A stretch of 11,459 nucleotides of DNA, from contig RFJV01000418.1 of NCBI GenBank assembly GCA_003694775.1, forward strand, positions 1-11,459, given 5' to 3'. The notes beneath the pieces are model-generated. The model saw nothing but the letters and a program-made list of their open reading frames with translations, was not told where the DNA came from and ran no database searches. The DNA comes from Chloroflexota bacterium. Its GTDB lineage: Bacteria; Chloroflexota; Anaerolineae; 4572-78; J111. This document shows, in pieces, positions 1 through 7,699 of this stretch (the first letter of the stretch is position 1; every line of letters begins with the position of its first letter). Both the position numbers and the translations under genes were made by a program.

Positions 1-1253
1 ACAACCCGGACTATGAGGTCGTGGCTTTCACCGCCACCCAGATTCCCAACATCGAAGGCCGGGTGTATCCGCCGGAACTGGCGGGCAAGGATTATCCCAA
101 CGGTATCCCCATCTACCCGGAAGAAGAACTGGACCGGCTCATCAAAGACCTGTCCGCCGACCAGGTGGTCTTTGCCTATTCCGACATTTCCCACGAGTAC
201 GTAATGCACAAGGCCTCGCAGGTCATTGCCGCCGGCGCGGACTTCCGCCTGATGGGAGCCGGCACCACGATGCTCAAATCGTCCAAACCGGTGGTGGCCG
301 TGTGCGCGGTCCGCACCGGTTGCGGCAAAAGCCAGACCACCCGCCGCGTCTGCGACCTTCTGCGCGAAATGGGGCACAAAGTGGTGGCCGTACGCCACCC
401 CATGCCCTACGGCGACCTGACCAAACAGGTCTGCCAGCGGTTTGCCACCTACGAAGATATGGACCGCTACGAATGCACCATCGAAGAGCGGGAAGAGTAC
501 GAGCCGCACATCAACCGGGGGGTGGTGGTCTACGCTGGCGTGGATTACGAGCAGATTCTGCGTGAGGCGGAAAAAGAGGCCGATGTCATCGTCTGGGACG
601 GGGGCAACAACGACCTGCCCTTCTTCAAACCGGACCTGTACATCGTGGTCGCCGACCCGCACCGGCCCGGCCATGAACTGCGCTACCACCCCGGCGAGGC
701 CAACCTGCGGGCCGCGGATGTGGTGGTCATCAACAAGGTAGACACTGCCTCGGTGGAGGGGGTCAACACCGTACGCGAGCATATCAGCCAGGTGAACCCC
801 GCCGCGGTCGTCATCGAAGCGGCTTCACCGGTGTTTGTAGAAGCGCCGGAAGCCATTCGCGGCAAGCGGGTACTGGTGGTTGAAGACGGCCCCACCCTGA
901 CCCACGGCGAAATGGCCTACGGCGCGGGCGTGGTTGCGGCCCGGCGCTTTGGCGCGGCAGAAATTGTTGACCCGCGGCCTTACGCCGTCGGCTCTATTGC
1001 CGATACCTACGCCAAGTACCCCACCACCGGCAATGTCCTGCCGGCGATGGGCTACGGCAAAAAGCAGATGGAAGAGCTAGAAGCAACCATCGCCCGCACC
1101 CCGGCAGATTTGGTCATCATCGCCACCCCCATCGACCTGCGCCGGGTGGTCAAAATCGACAAGCCCAGCCAGCGCGTCCGCTACGAGCTTCAGGAAATTG
1201 GCCAGCCCAGCCTGGTTGAGGTGCTCAAGGAGAAGCTGGAGGTCGGTCAATGA
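1..1253 (+). CDS. Predicted GTPase, cyclic 2,3-diphosphoglycerate synthetase-like (5' end cut off)
   Basis: The reading frame is open from base 3 (Asn-Pro-Asp-Tyr-Glu-Val) to the TGA at 1251-1253, so the start lies left of the window. The GTG at 21 is an internal Val, and roughly 30 residues are missing by comparison with the usual family N-terminus. A P-loop of form AxxxxGKS (AVRTGCGKS) lies at 306-332, a DGGNND segment that could serve as the acidic Mg/switch motif at 597-614, and an NKVD guanine-specificity motif at 732-743. Together these indicate a cytoplasmic GTP-binding protein. The family is named after the archaeal enzyme that cyclises 2,3-diphosphoglycerate using ATP, but bacterial members are mostly uncharacterised and NKxD argues for GTP. 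The stop overlaps the ATG of the ornithine aminotransferase gene, which suggests a job linked to ornithine/arginine metabolism. Family assignment is firm; the reaction is unknown. Confidence 0.88.
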   Translation, partial: NPDYEVVAFTATQIPNIEGRVYPPELAGKDYPNGIPIYPEEELDRLIKDLSADQVVFAYSDISHEYVMHKASQVIAAGADFRLMGAGTTMLKSSKPVVAVCAVRTGCGKSQTTRRVCDLLREMGHKVVAVRHPMPYGDLTKQVCQRFATYEDMDRYECTIEEREEYEPHINRGVVVYAGVDYEQILREAEKEADVIVWDGGNNDLPFFKPDLYIVVADPHRPGHELRYHPGEANLRAADVVVINKVDTASVEGVNTVREHISQVNPAAVVIEAASPVFVEAPEAIRGKRVLVVEDGPTLTHGEMAYGAGVVAARRFGAAEIVDPRPYAVGSIADTYAKYPTTGNVLPAMGYGKKQMEELEATIARTPADLVIIATPIDLRRVVKIDKPSQRVRYELQEIGQPSLVEVLKEKLEVGQ

Positions 1254-2449
1254 GGACTGCAGATTACATCGCCCTGGAAGACCGCTACGGAGCCAAAAAC
1301 TACCTGCCGCTGGATGTCGTTTTGACCCGCGGGGACGGGGTTTGGGTGTACGATGTGGAAGGCAACAAGTACCTGGACTGCCTGAGCTCGTATTCGGCGG
1401 TGAACCAGGGACACTGCCATCCCCGCATCCTCCAGGCCCTGGTCGACCAGGCCCAAAAGCTGACCCTCACCTCCCGCGCCTTCCGCAACGACCGGCTGGG
1501 CGAGTTCTACAAGGTGCTGTGCGAGACCACCGGCTACGAGATGACCCTGCCGATGAACACCGGCGCGGAAGCCGTAGAGACGGCTATCAAGGCGGCCCGC
1601 AAATGGGGCTACCGGGTGAAGCAGGTCGAACAGGACAAGGCCGAAATCATCGTCTGCGAGGGGAATTTCCACGGACGGACTACCACCATCGTGGGGTTTT
1701 CGTCGGAACCGCAGTACAGAGAGGATTTTGGACCCTTTACGCCCGGCTTTGTCCTCATCCCCTACGGCGACGCGGCGGCCCTGGAAGCGGCCATTACCCC
1801 CAATACGGTGGCTTTTCTGGTGGAGCCAATCCAGGGTGAAGGTGGGGTGATTGTGCCGCCGGATGGCTACCTGCGGGCCGTGCGCGACATCTGCAACCGG
1901 CACAACATCCTCTTCATGGCCGACGAAATCCAGACCGGCCTGGGCCGCACCGGCAAGCTCTTTGCCTGCGACCACGAAAACGTCCGCCCGGATGTGATGA
2001 TTGTGGGCAAGGCCCTTTCCGGCGGCTTTTACCCGGTCTCCGCGGTGCTGTCGTCGCGGGAAATTCTGGGCCTGTTCCGCCCCGGCGACCACGGCAGTAC
2101 TTTTGGCGGCAATCCGCTGGGCGCGGCTGTGGCCGCAACCGCGCTGTCGGTGCTGGTAGACGAGGGGATGATTGAAAACGCGGCCCGCCTGGGCCAATAT
2201 TTCCAGGAGCGGCTGGCGAAAATCCCCAGCCCGTATGTGAAGGAAGTGCGGGGCAAGGGTCTGCTTATCGGCGTGGAGCTGAAGCCGGAAGCCGGCGGCG
2301 CACGGCGCTTCTGCGAGGCCCTGCAAACGCGGGGCATCCTGGCTAAAGAAACCCACACCCACATCATCCGCTTTGCCCCGCCGCTGGTCATCACCCGCCA
2401 GGAGATTGATTGGGCACTGGAGCACATCACTGCGGTGCTGACGGCGTAA
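1250..2449 (+). CDS. rocD: Ornithine aminotransferase (ornithine-oxo-acid transaminase)
   Basis: A 399-residue class III PLP-dependent aminotransferase that moves the delta-amino group of ornithine to 2-oxoglutarate, giving glutamate 5-semialdehyde and glutamate; it acts in the cytoplasm in arginine/ornithine breakdown or proline supply. The match to human OAT is strong: [13 protein letters not shown] (46-58), LTLTSRAF (71-78) and PMNTGAEA (101-108). Residues equivalent to human Y55, Y85, R180, E235, D263, K292 and T322 are Y18, Y48, R143, E197, D225, K254 (in [10 protein letters not shown]) and T284 (HGSTFGGNP), all conserved. Human W178 is His here (NFHGRT), as in many bacterial class III enzymes. 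Length is normal for a bacterial enzyme without a transit peptide. The ATG overlaps the GTPase stop (ATGA) and is preceded by GGAGG at 1238-1242 with a 7-nt spacer, pointing to translational coupling. A hairpin terminator follows 10 bp after the stop. Confidence 0.95.
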   Translation: MRTADYIALEDRYGAKNYLPLDVVLTRGDGVWVYDVEGNKYLDCLSSYSAVNQGHCHPRILQALVDQAQKLTLTSRAFRNDRLGEFYKVLCETTGYEMTLPMNTGAEAVETAIKAARKWGYRVKQVEQDKAEIIVCEGNFHGRTTTIVGFSSEPQYREDFGPFTPGFVLIPYGDAAALEAAITPNTVAFLVEPIQGEGGVIVPPDGYLRAVRDICNRHNILFMADEIQTGLGRTGKLFACDHENVRPDVMIVGKALSGGFYPVSAVLSSREILGLFRPGDHGSTFGGNPLGAAVAATALSVLVDEGMIENAARLGQYFQERLAKIPSPYVKEVRGKGLLIGVELKPEAGGARRFCEALQTRGILAKETHTHIIRFAPPLVITRQEIDWALEHITAVLTA

Positions 2450-2458
2450 CAGTCCTGT

Positions 2459-2490
2459 AGGGGCGGGTCCTGGACCCGCCCCTCTCTTTT
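2459..2490 (+). terminator. Rho-independent terminator built on a perfect GC palindrome
   Basis: Arms at 2459-2470 and 2472-2483 (AGGGGCGGGTCC and its exact complement) form a perfect palindrome around one T. A real hairpin would leave about five bases in the loop and a 10-bp stem of almost pure GC. A pyrimidine tract ending in TTTT (2484-2490) follows on the plus strand, so the element should end the ornithine aminotransferase transcript. No T-tract follows on the minus strand. Its TTTT runs into the stop codon of the convergent lipoprotein gene (2489-2491 read in reverse), so it also separates two converging units. Confidence 0.75.
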
Positions 2491-3727
2491 ACCTGTCCGG
2501 CGGCGGCACTTTGGGCATGGTCAGCAGGCCGTAGTACGCCGGCGCGGTGCGCAGGTCGGGATAGCCGGGGTAGACCACGCTCCAGTAGGTCTGCTCATCG
2601 TCCAGCGTCCACTGCGGGTCGGCGATGTAAATGACGTTCATCACCCCAATCCAGGGCTGCCAGTGCTTCTGGGCGTAGGCAAAGGCCCTCTGCAGGTACT
2701 TGTCCTGCTGTTCCGGGGTGACCGCGTGCCAGTAGTAGGGAGAATCGGGCCGGGGGTCAACTGTCCAGCCGAACTCCAGGATAACTATTTTTTTCGACTC
2801 GTCGCCGTTCTGGACCATCAGCCGGCGGATGTCCTCCACGTGCCGGAAGCCGTACACCCGGCGCAGTTCTTCCGGCCCGCTGTCGTTGTTGTTGAATTCA
2901 GGGTTGCGGGCAATCTCTGCCGGGTCGGTTTCCGGCGGGGCCTTGAAGCCAGCGGCGTGCACGCCCAGCGCGTCGAACCAGGCCGACGCGCCGGCATCGT
3001 ACATACCCTGGATGAAGTACACGTCCGGCATGGCTACCGCGTCGTTGCGGGTAGTGGGGGCCATCCCCGCGCTGATGACAATGGCCTGCGGGTCTGCGGC
3101 CTTCACCGCCTGGTACCCCACCCGAAGCAGTTCCGTGTACTCCGCCGGATTCGGCGGGCGGTTTCCCCATTCGCGGGCCAGGTTGGGTTCGTTCCAAATC
3201 TGGTAGGCCTCAATCCGGCCCTTGTACCGGCTGGCGACCGCGTACACGTAGTCGTAAAAATCCTGCAGGTTGTCGGGCGGTCCGATTTCCGGCATGGGAA
3301 TACCGGGCGCGGCCCAGGCCGGCTGAACCCCCAGCCGGGCAATCATCTTCAGGTTGTGGGCCTCAACCTGGTTGACCATCCGGTCGACCGCCTGCCAGTG
3401 CCAGGCCCCCTTGCCTCCCCCTTCTACCTCTCGCCAGGGGATTTCCTGCTTCACCCACCGAAAGCCCATATCCTGCACCAACTGCAAATCCCGGTCGGCT
3501 ACTTCCTCGCGCCAGAAGAGAAAAACCTGGATGCTGTAATCGGGCGAGGACATCACCGCGTCCAGGTTGACCGTGGGGGTGTAGGCCGGTTTTGGCGTGG
3601 CCGGCGGTGTGTCCGCCGGTGGACGGGCCGCGCCCGCGGTCGGTGGGGCCTCTGGGGTGCAGGCGGTCAGCCAGAGAGCCAGACAAAGCAGAAGCAGACT
3701 GTATTTGCCGGTAATTTTCAAAGTCAC
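2489..3727 (-). CDS. Secreted lipoprotein, clan GH-A-like glycoside hydrolase
   Basis: 412 residues. The N-terminus is a lipoprotein signal: Lys-4/Lys-8, a hydrophobic core at 10-20 and a lipobox LTAC with the lipidated Cys at 23. A Pro/Thr/Ala-rich linker (25-52) follows, then a domain of about 345 residues. Two catalytic-type glutamates stand in the contexts expected for clan GH-A retaining TIM-barrel enzymes: IWNEPN with E180 as acid/base at the end of strand 4, and ILEFGW with E318 as nucleophile on strand 7. WVKQEIPWREVEG (91-103) and MIARLGVQPAWA (128-139) look like strands 2 and 3. The fold resembles GH39/GH5-type enzymes, but I cannot name family or substrate. The start is GTG at 3725-3727 with only a weak SD-like GAGG overlapping it; there is no Met before residue 59, and the signal peptide supports this start. 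It lies 116 bp downstream of the kinase gene on the same strand, and an octamer array fills most of that gap. Confidence 0.82.
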   Translation of the reverse strand: MTLKITGKYSLLLLCLALWLTACTPEAPPTAGAARPPADTPPATPKPAYTPTVNLDAVMSSPDYSIQVFLFWREEVADRDLQLVQDMGFRWVKQEIPWREVEGGGKGAWHWQAVDRMVNQVEAHNLKMIARLGVQPAWAAPGIPMPEIGPPDNLQDFYDYVYAVASRYKGRIEAYQIWNEPNLAREWGNRPPNPAEYTELLRVGYQAVKAADPQAIVISAGMAPTTRNDAVAMPDVYFIQGMYDAGASAWFDALGVHAAGFKAPPETDPAEIARNPEFNNNDSGPEELRRVYGFRHVEDIRRLMVQNGDESKKIVILEFGWTVDPRPDSPYYWHAVTPEQQDKYLQRAFAYAQKHWQPWIGVMNVIYIADPQWTLDDEQTYWSVVYPGYPDLRTAPAYYGLLTMPKVPPPDR

Positions 3728-3742
3728 CTCGTCAAAGGATGT

Positions 3743-3830
3743 GGGATAGGGTGATACTGCGATAGGGCAATAGTGCGGTAGGGCGATAGTGCGATAATGC
3801 GATAATGCGATAATGCGGTAGTGCGGTAGT
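3743..3830. repeat. Degenerate 8-bp tandem array, about 11 copies
   Basis: Eleven consecutive octamers fit the plus-strand pattern GCGATAGT. Three exact GCGATAAT copies run from 3791 to 3814 and two exact GCGGTAGT copies from 3815 to 3830. The left half is more diverged (for example GCAATAGT at 3767 and GTGATACT at 3751). The array fills the 116-bp gap between the kinase stop (3844) and the lipoprotein start (3727). On the sense strand of the lipoprotein gene it reads ACTATCGC-like, with little G, and ends 15 bp before the GTG. The identical core copies beside diverged edges suggest recent local duplication. Confidence 0.92.
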
Positions 3831-3843
3831 ATCTGCTGTCCTG

Positions 3844-6800
3844 CTACCCTACTGCCCGCTTCATAAACTGTGCTCGCAGTTGGGGGTCGGTAATGAAAGC
3901 GGCGGTGCGCTCCACCTCGGCCCTGGTGCGCCGGCGGTACTCTGCCGCGGCACCGGCCTGTCCTGCCGCCGACAGCAGTTGGCTGTGCCGGTTGAGCACC
4001 TGGGCGGCGCTGATTTGCGGCGAGTGGAGGTACACAATCTGCTCCAGCCGCTCCACCGCCCGCGTGGAGCTTTCCAGCGCGGCGTCGATATTGCCCAACG
4101 CTTGCAGAGCCTCGGCCCGCAGGCAGTAGGCCAGCAGTTCGTGCTCAAAATGGCCGCCTTCTCCGGCCAGCCGGATAACCCGGTTGCTCAGGCGGATGGC
4201 CTCTGTCAGGCGAGATTCGTCATCGGCGCGGCAGTAGTACTGGGCCAGGGCCAGGTAACTGCGGAACAGCAGGGTCAGGTCGTCGCGCGGCTCAGACTGC
4301 AAACGGGCCTGCTCCAGATAGGTTTCGGCCTCGTCCCACTGCTGGCGGGCCAGGAACACCAGCCCCAGAGAGATAAGGGCGTAAATTTTCCCCCGCTCGT
4401 GGTGCGAGGCATTGAAAATAAGCTGGGCCTGCTCGTAATGGGTCTGGGCCTGGGAAAAGTCGCCCAGGCAGTACCAGGCATCGCCCATCCGGTACAGGTC
4501 CCAGCCGGCCTGGAGCGACGCCCCGATGGCCTCGGCAATTTTCCGGGCCTGCTCGCACCGCTCCAGCGCCGAAGGGTAATCGTTGACCAGCATCGCCAGG
4601 CCGCCCATCCCCCACAGGGTCCAGGCCTCTTCGATACGGTTGCCCACCTCGCGGCTGATTTGGAGCGCCTGCTCCAGATAGAGCGCGGCCCGTTCCGGGT
4701 CGTGCAAGGTATCGGAATAAATTTGCCCCACCAGCTCGGCCAGCCGGCCCTCCATCCGGCGGTCGGCCAGCTCTCTGGCAATCGACAGGGCCTGGGCCGC
4801 GTACTCCATACTCTCCGGCTGGCGCCGCGTCCACAGCACGCGGGCAATCTGCTCCAGGCTGTACATCTGACCGCGGCGGTCCTGGTGTTTCTGGGCCAGA
4901 GCCAGCCCCTCGCGGGCCAGCTTTTCAGCCTGGTTGAGCTGGCCGACCTGCCAGTAGTACGCCGCGGTGCGGGACATCACCTCCACCCGGCGCTGGGGGT
5001 CGCCCAGCGCGGCGGCTACCCGGCCCAAAGCCTCCAGCGATTCCAGCTCGGCCCGGCGGTCGCCGGTCAGGTTGAGGATGCGGCGTTCCTGGCTCAGCAG
5101 GTCGTACTGGCCGGTCAGGTTGACCTGCAAATCCGGGCCGCTCAGCTCCGGCGACAGGTCTTCCAGAATTTGCCGGGCCTGCCGCAGATACCCCACCGCC
5201 TCGGTGTGGGCATACACCTGCATAGCCGACCGGGCCGCTTGCTGAAGGTAGGGCACGGCCTCTTCCTCCCGACCGGCGGCCACCAGGTGGTGGGCAATTA
5301 CCGCCGGCACCGCGGCCCGAATCTCCTGCCGGGCCAGCTTCTGCAGGGTCTCGGCGGCCCGGCTGTGCCACCGCCGGCGACGGAGCGGGCGCAGGTCCTG
5401 GTAAAGAGTTTCCCGGACCAGATTGTGCTGGAACTGCAGATACCGGCCCGCGGCGGCAGGCTCAAGAAGCTGGTAGCGCCGGGCCTCGTGGATGGCCTCG
5501 TCCACAGAAGCGGGTGACCAGCCGATGGCGGTCAGCATTTCGACCAGCACTGCCGGCAGAAAGGTACGTCCCAGCACCGAGGCCGCCTGAAGCAGGGTCA
5601 GGGTGGCGGACCGGAGCGGCTTCAGGCGGGCATGAAGCAGAGACCGGATGCTGTCGGGCACGTCGAGCCAGTCCGGGTCGCGGCGTTCCCAGCGCCCGTT
5701 GCGCAGAATAATCTGCCCGTCGGTAGCCAGCGCCTTGACCACCTCTTCCACAAACAGCGGGTTGCCCTCGGTGGCCTGGTACACCGAGGCGGCAAACTCC
5801 CCGGTTACCGTTTCTCCGAGCAGGGCCTCCAGCAGTTGGCTCACCTCCTCATCCGACAGCCGCGGCAGGGGAAGCGGCACGGCCAGGCGGGCTTCGGTGA
5901 GGGCAGAAAGGATGCCCGGCCAGGGATGGCCGGCGGTCATGGCCGACGGGTCCACTGCCGCGGCCACCATTATCGCCGCGCCGGGGGCGCGCTGAACCAG
6001 CACCTGGAGCATTGCCAGACTGTCGGGGTCGGCAAAATGAAGGTCATCCAGCAGGAGGAGGAGCGGCTGTTCGCGGGCAATGTTGAGCAAAAAATTGCTG
6101 ACCTGCTCCAGCAGGCGGCCCCGTTCTGCCGATGGCTCCAACGGCGGGTTGGGGGGCACCGGGCCGATTTTTTCGGCCAGCAGGGGCACCAGCTTGACCA
6201 CCTCGCCGGCCACCAGACCGGGGGTCAGGCGGCGCAGTTGGGCCGGCGACTGCTGGCGGATGTAGCGGCGCAGAATCTCGGCAAACAGGGCATAGGGGGC
6301 CTCGCCAGCCTGCTCGCGGGCCGCGCCGCGCAGAATCAGGCCGTCGCGCAGACCAGCGTAAACTTCCAGCTCGCGCAGGAGCCGGGTTTTACCCAGGCCG
6401 GCCTCGCCGGTAAGCACGACCAGCGGCGCGCTGTCCGGCTCGGCCAGGCGGGCCATATCCCAGCGACGTTTCAGCTCGGCCAGCTCTGCCTGACGGCCTA
6501 CCAGCCGGCCTCGCATCAGCCGGTCGAGGACGATTTGTTCGGCGGAAGTGGTCTTCCCGGCCACCGCGGGCCGGTCTTCGGCGGGGGGCTGGTCGTGACC
6601 GGTGGCCCAGGCCAGCCAGGGCGACAGGTCGGCCCGGATATCTGCGGCTGAGGCGTACCGGTCGTCGGGATTTTTTGCCATCGCCTTGAGCACAATGGTC
6701 TGAAGGCCATCGGGCAGGTTGGGGTTGAACCGCTGGGGCGGGGCCACCGGGGCGTGGATATGCTGGGAAACGACGGCCAGCGGGTCGTCGCCGCTGAAGG

Positions 6801-7470
6801 GCAGGCGACCGGTGAGCAGTTCGTACATCATCACACCGAGGGCGTACAGGTCGCCGCGGTGGTCGCCGGGCTGGCCGAGCGCCAGTTCCGGGGCCAGGTA
6901 GGAGGCTGTTCCGGCCACCAGGCCGGCCTGGGTGAGCCGCGATTGGCCCCGAATCCGGGCCAGGCCAAAATCCATCACCTTGACCTGCCCCTCCGGGGTG
7001 ACCATCACGTTTTCCGGCTTCAGGTCGCGGTGGATGACCCCCTGCCGGTGGGAGTATTCCAGGGCGGCCAGGATGCCGTCGATGATGGGCAGAGACACGT
7101 CAAGCGGCATCAGATTGGGGCTGTAGCTGTTATCCAGCGCCCACAGGTCCTGTCCGGGCACAAACTCCATCACCAGATAAAGCTGGCCGGATTCTGTTTC
7201 GCCAAAATCGTACAGGGTAACGATGTTGGGATGGTTAAGGCGAGCCACGGAGCGGGCCTCGCGCCAGAATCTGGCCCGCATATCCGCGGCCATACCGCCC
7301 TGTTCGGTAAACAGCTTGATGGCGACAATCCGCTTGAGCTGTTCGTCTTCGGCTTTGTAGATGACCCCCGCGCCGCCGCGCCCCAACTGGTCGACCAGCC
7401 GGTAGCGCTTGTTGAGAACGATGCCGGCTGAAACCGGCTCTGGTCTGGAGGAACGGCGTCGTCTGAACAT
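3844..7470 (-). CDS. Ser/Thr protein kinase fused to STAND-type ATPase and TPR domain (PknK-like architecture)
   Basis: 1208 residues, no signal peptide or membrane helix, so cytoplasmic. Residues about 22-285 form a complete Hanks kinase: glycine loop GRGGAG (30-35), VAIK with K52, alpha-C E71, HRDLKPEN with D149, DFG at 167-169, T188 in the activation segment and APE at 193-195. All catalytic residues are present. A conserved linker (VGRQAEL, 324-330) leads to an AAA_16/STAND ATPase: Walker A GEAGLGKT (355-362), Walker [13 protein letters not shown] (471-481 region, D475/D476) and [11 protein letters not shown] (568-578). From about 700 to 1190 the protein is helical TPR repeats with patterns such as [13 protein letters not shown]. 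Such proteins probably use the TPR/ATPase part to sense or assemble and the kinase as output; targets are unknown. Unlike many relatives there is no C-terminal cyclase, histidine kinase or DNA-binding domain. The ATG at 7468-7470 has AGGG 7 nt upstream; the stop is TAG. Transcribed divergently from the protease and possibly with the lipoprotein gene. Confidence 0.93.
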   Translation of the reverse strand: MFRRRRSSRPEPVSAGIVLNKRYRLVDQLGRGGAGVIYKAEDEQLKRIVAIKLFTEQGGMAADMRARFWREARSVARLNHPNIVTLYDFGETESGQLYLVMEFVPGQDLWALDNSYSPNLMPLDVSLPIIDGILAALEYSHRQGVIHRDLKPENVMVTPEGQVKVMDFGLARIRGQSRLTQAGLVAGTASYLAPELALGQPGDHRGDLYALGVMMYELLTGRLPFSGDDPLAVVSQHIHAPVAPPQRFNPNLPDGLQTIVLKAMAKNPDDRYASAADIRADLSPWLAWATGHDQPPAEDRPAVAGKTTSAEQIVLDRLMRGRLVGRQAELAELKRRWDMARLAEPDSAPLVVLTGEAGLGKTRLLRELEVYAGLRDGLILRGAAREQAGEAPYALFAEILRRYIRQQSPAQLRRLTPGLVAGEVVKLVPLLAEKIGPVPPNPPLEPSAERGRLLEQVSNFLLNIAREQPLLLLLDDLHFADPDSLAMLQVLVQRAPGAAIMVAAAVDPSAMTAGHPWPGILSALTEARLAVPLPLPRLSDEEVSQLLEALLGETVTGEFAASVYQATEGNPLFVEEVVKALATDGQIILRNGRWERRDPDWLDVPDSIRSLLHARLKPLRSATLTLLQAASVLGRTFLPAVLVEMLTAIGWSPASVDEAIHEARRYQLLEPAAAGRYLQFQHNLVRETLYQDLRPLRRRRWHSRAAETLQKLARQEIRAAVPAVIAHHLVAAGREEEAVPYLQQAARSAMQVYAHTEAVGYLRQARQILEDLSPELSGPDLQVNLTGQYDLLSQERRILNLTGDRRAELESLEALGRVAAALGDPQRRVEVMSRTAAYYWQVGQLNQAEKLAREGLALAQKHQDRRGQMYSLEQIARVLWTRRQPESMEYAAQALSIARELADRRMEGRLAELVGQIYSDTLHDPERAALYLEQALQISREVGNRIEEAWTLWGMGGLAMLVNDYPSALERCEQARKIAEAIGASLQAGWDLYRMGDAWYCLGDFSQAQTHYEQAQLIFNASHHERGKIYALISLGLVFLARQQWDEAETYLEQARLQSEPRDDLTLLFRSYLALAQYYCRADDESRLTEAIRLSNRVIRLAGEGGHFEHELLAYCLRAEALQALGNIDAALESSTRAVERLEQIVYLHSPQISAAQVLNRHSQLLSAAGQAGAAAEYRRRTRAEVERTAAFITDPQLRAQFMKRAVG

Positions 7471-7519
7471 TGTTTGCCCTGTGGTTTACCAACTGCAGCG
7501 GTCAAGGAAGGCCATTTTA

Positions 7520-7560
7520 CCCCACCTTCTGCCGTGAGGCAAGGCGCGATGAAGGCGGGG
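7520..7560. promoter_or_regulatory. Nested inverted repeat in a divergent promoter region
   Basis: Outer arms 7520-7529 (CCCCACCTTC) and 7551-7560 (GAAGGCGGGG) pair at nine of ten positions. Inside, 7530-7541 is a small perfect hairpin, TGCC-GTGA-GGCA, with a GNRA-type loop. The element sits in the 229-bp gap between the divergent kinase (start 7470) and protease (start 7700) genes. It could be an operator or a leader RNA structure for the kinase transcript; the sequence alone does not decide. Confidence 0.4.
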
Positions 7561-7601
7561 AGTTAACGTGTTTCTAACAATCGCCGGGTATGATAAGGGT
7601 A

Positions 7602-7644
7602 GAGATTGGAGATTGGAGATTAGAGATTGGGGGATTGGAAGATT
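7602..7644. repeat. GAGATTG heptamer tandem array
   Basis: Units run GAGATTG (7602), GAGATTG (7609), GAGATTA (7616), GAGATTG (7623), then a stretched GGGGATTG (7630) and GAAGATT (7638). It lies in the leader of the protease gene, in the same orientation relative to that gene as the related array at 11437-11459 relative to the histidine kinase gene. It is followed without a gap by a pyrimidine heptamer array. Confidence 0.88.
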
Positions 7645-7649
7645 CCGCC

Positions 7650-7687
7650 TTCATCCTTCATCCCTCCTCCCTCCCCCATCCTTTTCA
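7650..7687. repeat. TTCATCC heptamer tandem array in a pyrimidine tract
   Basis: Four heptamers: two exact TTCATCC (7650 and 7657), then CTCCTCC (7664) and CTCCCCC (7671), continuing as ATCCTTTTC. The stretch is almost free of G on the protease sense strand and ends two bases before the protease Shine-Dalgarno (7690-7694). It is probably transcribed as part of the 5' leader. Confidence 0.85.
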
Positions 7688-7689
7688 AC

Positions 7690-7694
7690 GGAGG
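7690..7694 (+). promoter_or_regulatory. Shine-Dalgarno that fixes the protease start
   Basis: GGAGG at 7690-7694 stands 5 nt before the ATG at 7700-7702. The frame is open further upstream to a GTG at 7568, but that stretch only translates the tandem repeats. The ribosome site and the typical family N-terminus decide for 7700. Confidence 0.9.
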
Positions 7695-7699
7695 TTATC

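Noticed and set aside
21..23. GTG as start of the GTPase gene
   Set aside because: The frame is open to the left edge and the preceding visible residues (NPDYEV) match the conserved N-terminal region of the family, so the gene is truncated by the window.
1247..2425. 392-codon minus-strand frame opposite the ornithine aminotransferase gene
   Set aside because: The plus strand is an unmistakable ornithine aminotransferase; the antisense product has no motif.
2663..3754. 363-codon plus-strand frame opposite the lipoprotein gene
   Set aside because: No recognisable domain. The minus strand has a lipobox and two catalytic-type glutamates.
3743..3830. Possible CRISPR array
   Set aside because: Units are 8 bp and directly adjacent with no spacers; the same holds for the arrays at 7602-7687 and 11331-11394.
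3880..5517. 545-codon plus-strand open frame opposite the TPR part of the kinase gene
   Set aside because: Low-complexity Leu/Gln/Gly-rich product and no ribosome site of note; the opposite strand encodes continuous TPR repeats.
7589..7594. TATGAT as a -10 box for the protease gene
   Set aside because: It resembles a sigma-70 -10 element, but I find no acceptable -35 hexamer at 16-18 bp spacing, so I do not list it as a promoter.
7568..7699. Longer N-terminus for the protease starting at GTG 7568
   Set aside because: The extra 44 residues only translate the tandem repeats and pyrimidine tract. GGAGG and ATG at 7690-7702 match the usual family start.
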